Origin: an uncultured Clostridiaceae bacterium
GTDB lineage: Bacteria > Bacillota > Clostridia > Lachnospirales > Lachnospiraceae
DNA: 21,363 nt
Direction of reading: 5' to 3'
NCBI GenBank assembly: GCA_902477765.1
Contig: CABSIM010000044.1
Location: forward strand, 1 to 21,363
Part shown: positions 21,290-21,363 of the stretch, one piece after another
Numbering within the stretch: position 1 is the stretch's first letter
How the letters are laid out: every line of letters begins with the position of its first letter
The notes under the pieces: generated by a model
What the model was told of the DNA's origin: nothing
The model's input: only the letters and a program-made list of their open reading frames with translations
Databases searched by the model: none
Made by a program: the position numbers and the translations under genes

Positions 21290-21363
21290 ATGGAAGTTAA
21301 GAATATCATTTCCGAGATCAAAGAGAAGCTGGAGAAAAAAGGCGGCCTGAAACATGTGTATTT
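21290..21363 (+). CDS. Start of a gene cut by the window edge, possibly a SIS-domain protein
   Basis: ATG 21290 follows AAAGGAG (21277-21283). The visible 24 codons read MEVKNIISEIKEKL, then EKKGGLKHVYF. This N-terminus, a helix followed by a buried strand, resembles SIS-domain sugar-phosphate enzymes of the FrlB/AgaS kind, where the strand leads into a glycine/serine-rich sugar phosphate loop, but the diagnostic part is outside the window. 17 bases separate it from the C39-like gene, so it is likely in the same operon. Confidence 0.4.
   Translation, partial: MEVKNIISEIKEKLEKKGGLKHVY

Overview
The window looks like a chromosomal segment of an anaerobic, endospore-forming Lachnospiraceae (Clostridia) bacterium. 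The evidence is the gene order around the sporulation cluster, strong AGGAGG ribosome binding sites, frequent TTG and GTG starts, roughly even base composition judged by eye, and tRNA genes with no encoded CCA. All genes I could support lie on the + strand.

Part one (1-10266) is a version of the Firmicutes spoVG-to-ftsH neighbourhood. The order is spoVG, a family 2 glycosyltransferase with a MarR-like DNA-binding C-terminus, spoVT, mazG, hup (HU), rqcP, yabP, yabQ, divIC, spoIIE, tilS, hpt, ftsH. It combines spore development genes (spoVG, spoVT, yabP, yabQ, spoIIE) with housekeeping genes (nucleoid protein, ribosome rescue, division, tRNA-Ile2 lysidine synthesis, purine salvage, membrane proteolysis). 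Compared with Bacillus subtilis, the glmU-to-mfd block is absent and the glycosyltransferase sits there. MazG is a single domain, and SpoIIE has lost its whole membrane domain.

Part two (10267-13969) holds a terminator, a possible small RNA next to a run of nine C, a cytoplasmic GH13 neopullulanase-like enzyme, a tRNA-Tyr/Phe/Gly operon with promoter and terminator, a leader with a hairpin terminator before a YjbR-family gene, a 21-bp hairpin, and an AT-rich promoter region.

Part three (13970-21363) is a peptide-use operon: an M20 metallopeptidase, a complete oligopeptide ABC transporter (two permeases, lipoprotein, two ATPases), a C39-like cysteine peptidase, and the first codons of a gene that may be a SIS-domain protein.

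The points most worth a second look are four. (1) The glycosyltransferase-MarR fusion. (2) The soluble SpoIIE. (3) A repeated design at spoVT, yabP and spoIIE, in which an inverted repeat straddles the predicted -10 and its downstream arm contains the Shine-Dalgarno, so read-through RNA could mask the start while RNA from the local promoter would not. (4) The two terminator-ended leader/small RNA candidates at 10443-10548 and 13134-13226.
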